Shown here one piece after another: positions 8,110 through 8,903 of a DNA stretch of 8,903 bases (position 1 is its first letter; each line of letters opens with the position of its first letter). Both the position numbers and the translations under genes were made by a program. Origin of the DNA: Eubacteriaceae bacterium UBA1433 (GTDB lineage Bacteria; Bacillota; Clostridia; Eubacteriales; UBA1433); NCBI GenBank assembly GCA_002329295.1, contig DCTT01000020.1, forward strand, positions 40,188 through 49,090, given 5' to 3'. The notes under the pieces were generated by a model that did not search any database, was not told the DNA's origin, and was given only the letters and a program-made list of their open reading frames with translations.

Positions 8110-8136
8110 AAAAAACAGCCAATCGGCTGTTTTTTT
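8108..8136. terminator. Bidirectional intrinsic terminator between glgP and glyA
   Basis: ACAGCC (8115-8120), loop AATC and GGCTGT (8125-8130) form a perfect 6-bp stem. It is flanked by eight A's on the left (8108-8115) and seven T's on the right (8130-8136). On either strand the hairpin is followed by a U-tract, so it can end both the glg transcript and the convergent glyA transcript. The A-tract begins inside the glgP stop codon. The 47-base gap between the two genes holds nothing else. Confidence 0.92.
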
Positions 8137-8156
8137 ATTCTTGTTTTTCGTGACAA

Positions 8157-8903
8157 TCAACAATCGAGGTTTTCAAAATAGGAATCGGGAAACATATCCA
8201 GACAAAGGGAGGGATATAAAACAAATCGGCTCAACAGTGCAGCAACACGTTGTTGCGCTTCTTTTTTTGCGTCTTCGTCGGTAATGTATTTTACTTTGCT
8301 TACTTTCCATTCTTTTTCTTTGCTTGTGATAATGGTAGAGGAAGTGTTTTTTAATACGAGATGGATGATGGAGGCGATTTCTTTCATCTCCTCAGGACCC
8401 ATGTTTAGTGTGGTAACCGCAGGAGTGCCCACACGAATGCCGCTGGTGTACCAAGGTCCGTTGGCGTCAAAAGGCAGCACATTTCTGTTCAGGGTAATGC
8501 CGCAGGCCCGTAAAGCGTTTTCTGCCTGGCGGCCGGTTAAGCTGAAGGTGCTGAACACATCTGCCAACAGCAAATGGTTGTCCGTGCCGTTTGTAATGAC
8601 GCGAATGCCTTCATCAATCAATGCCTGCGCCAGGGCGGAAGAGTTTTCGACAATTTTGTGAGCGTAGGTTTTAAAATCATCGCTTAACGCTTCTTTGAAT
8701 GCCACCGCCTTTGCGGCCATGACATGGGGCAGCGGGCCGCCCAAAACAGCGGGGCAACCTTTGTCGACCCAGGGTGCATATTCTTTTTTGCACAAAATCA
8801 TTCCGCCGCGCGGTCCGCGCAGGGTTTTGTGCGTGGTGGAAGTGCCAAACTCCGCGTAAGGTACCGGAGAAGCGTGCGCGCCGGCCGCCACCAGCCCGGC
8901 GAT
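8157..8903 (-). CDS. glyA: Serine hydroxymethyltransferase, N-terminus missing
   Basis: PLP enzyme interconverting serine + tetrahydrofolate with glycine + 5,10-methylene-tetrahydrofolate, supplying one-carbon units. The frame is open to the right edge (first full codons read IAGLVAAG), so only the C-terminal 248 residues are present; a GTG at 8891 is internal, not a start. The segment TSTTHKTLRGPRGGMIL holds the PLP lysine (codon 8826-8828). TDNHLLLADV, a glycine-rich LGGPLPHV stretch and WYTSGIRVGTPAVTT, with the carboxylate-binding Arg, follow in normal order. Beyond the usual core it carries a tail of about 55 residues: a charged linker (KEKEWKVSKVKYITDED), then a predicted helix and RFVLYPSLCLD. 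As I recall, this resembles the longer SHMT form of Chlamydiae and spirochaetes more than the shorter B. subtilis type; that subtype call is tentative. It converges on glgP and shares its terminator, with no functional link to glycogen evident. Confidence 0.95.
   Translation of the reverse strand: MAGLVAAGAHASPVPYAEFGTSTTHKTLRGPRGGMILCKKEYAPWVDKGCPAVLGGPLPHVMAAKAVAFKEALSDDFKTYAHKIVENSSALAQALIDEGIRVITNGTDNHLLLADVFSTFSLTGRQAENALRACGITLNRNVLPFDANGPWYTSGIRVGTPAVTTLNMGPEEMKEIASIIHLVLKNTSSTIITSKEKEWKVSKVKYITDEDAKKEAQQRVAALLSRFVLYPSLCLDMFPDSYFENLDC

Noticed and set aside
8284..8661. Open frame of 125 codons on the + strand opposite glyA
   Set aside because: It is antisense to conserved SHMT coding sequence; the protein does not look like a known family.

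Overview
The window holds most of a glycogen operon on the + strand in the order glgB-glgC-glgD-glgA-glgP. It is closed by a stem-loop terminator, and after that comes the 3' part of a convergent glyA (serine hydroxymethyltransferase) gene on the - strand. The DNA is moderately AT-leaning. The gene order matches the Bacillus subtilis glgBCDAP operon, and a GlgC/GlgD pair is characteristic of Firmicutes (Bacillota). Together with strong purine-rich ribosome binding sites this points to a Firmicute, perhaps a clostridial anaerobe. Genus cannot be read from the sequence.

Layout: 1-1868 glgB (branching enzyme, N-terminus cut off by the window edge); 1861-3060 glgC (ADP-glucose pyrophosphorylase, catalytic); 3082-4197 glgD (non-catalytic GlgC paralogue); 4241-5689 glgA (glycogen synthase); 5686-8109 glgP (glycogen phosphorylase); 8108-8136 terminator; 8157-8903 glyA on the - strand, N-terminus outside the window. 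The five glg genes are overlapping or separated by at most 43 bases, so they are almost certainly one transcript. Its promoter lies upstream of the window.

The genes form a complete storage cycle. GlgC, probably modulated by GlgD, makes ADP-glucose from glucose-1-phosphate and ATP. GlgA polymerises it into alpha-1,4-glucan, GlgB adds alpha-1,6 branches, and GlgP releases glucose-1-phosphate from chain ends. No debranching enzyme (GlgX or pullulanase) is visible here.

I found no mobile element, CRISPR array, RNA gene or evidence of an undescribed system; this is an ordinary metabolic locus. The points most worth a second look are two unusual nucleotide-sugar-binding motifs in GlgA, the degenerate GlgD active site, a lysine-rich tail on GlgB overlapping the glgC start, and the long C-terminal extension of the SHMT.
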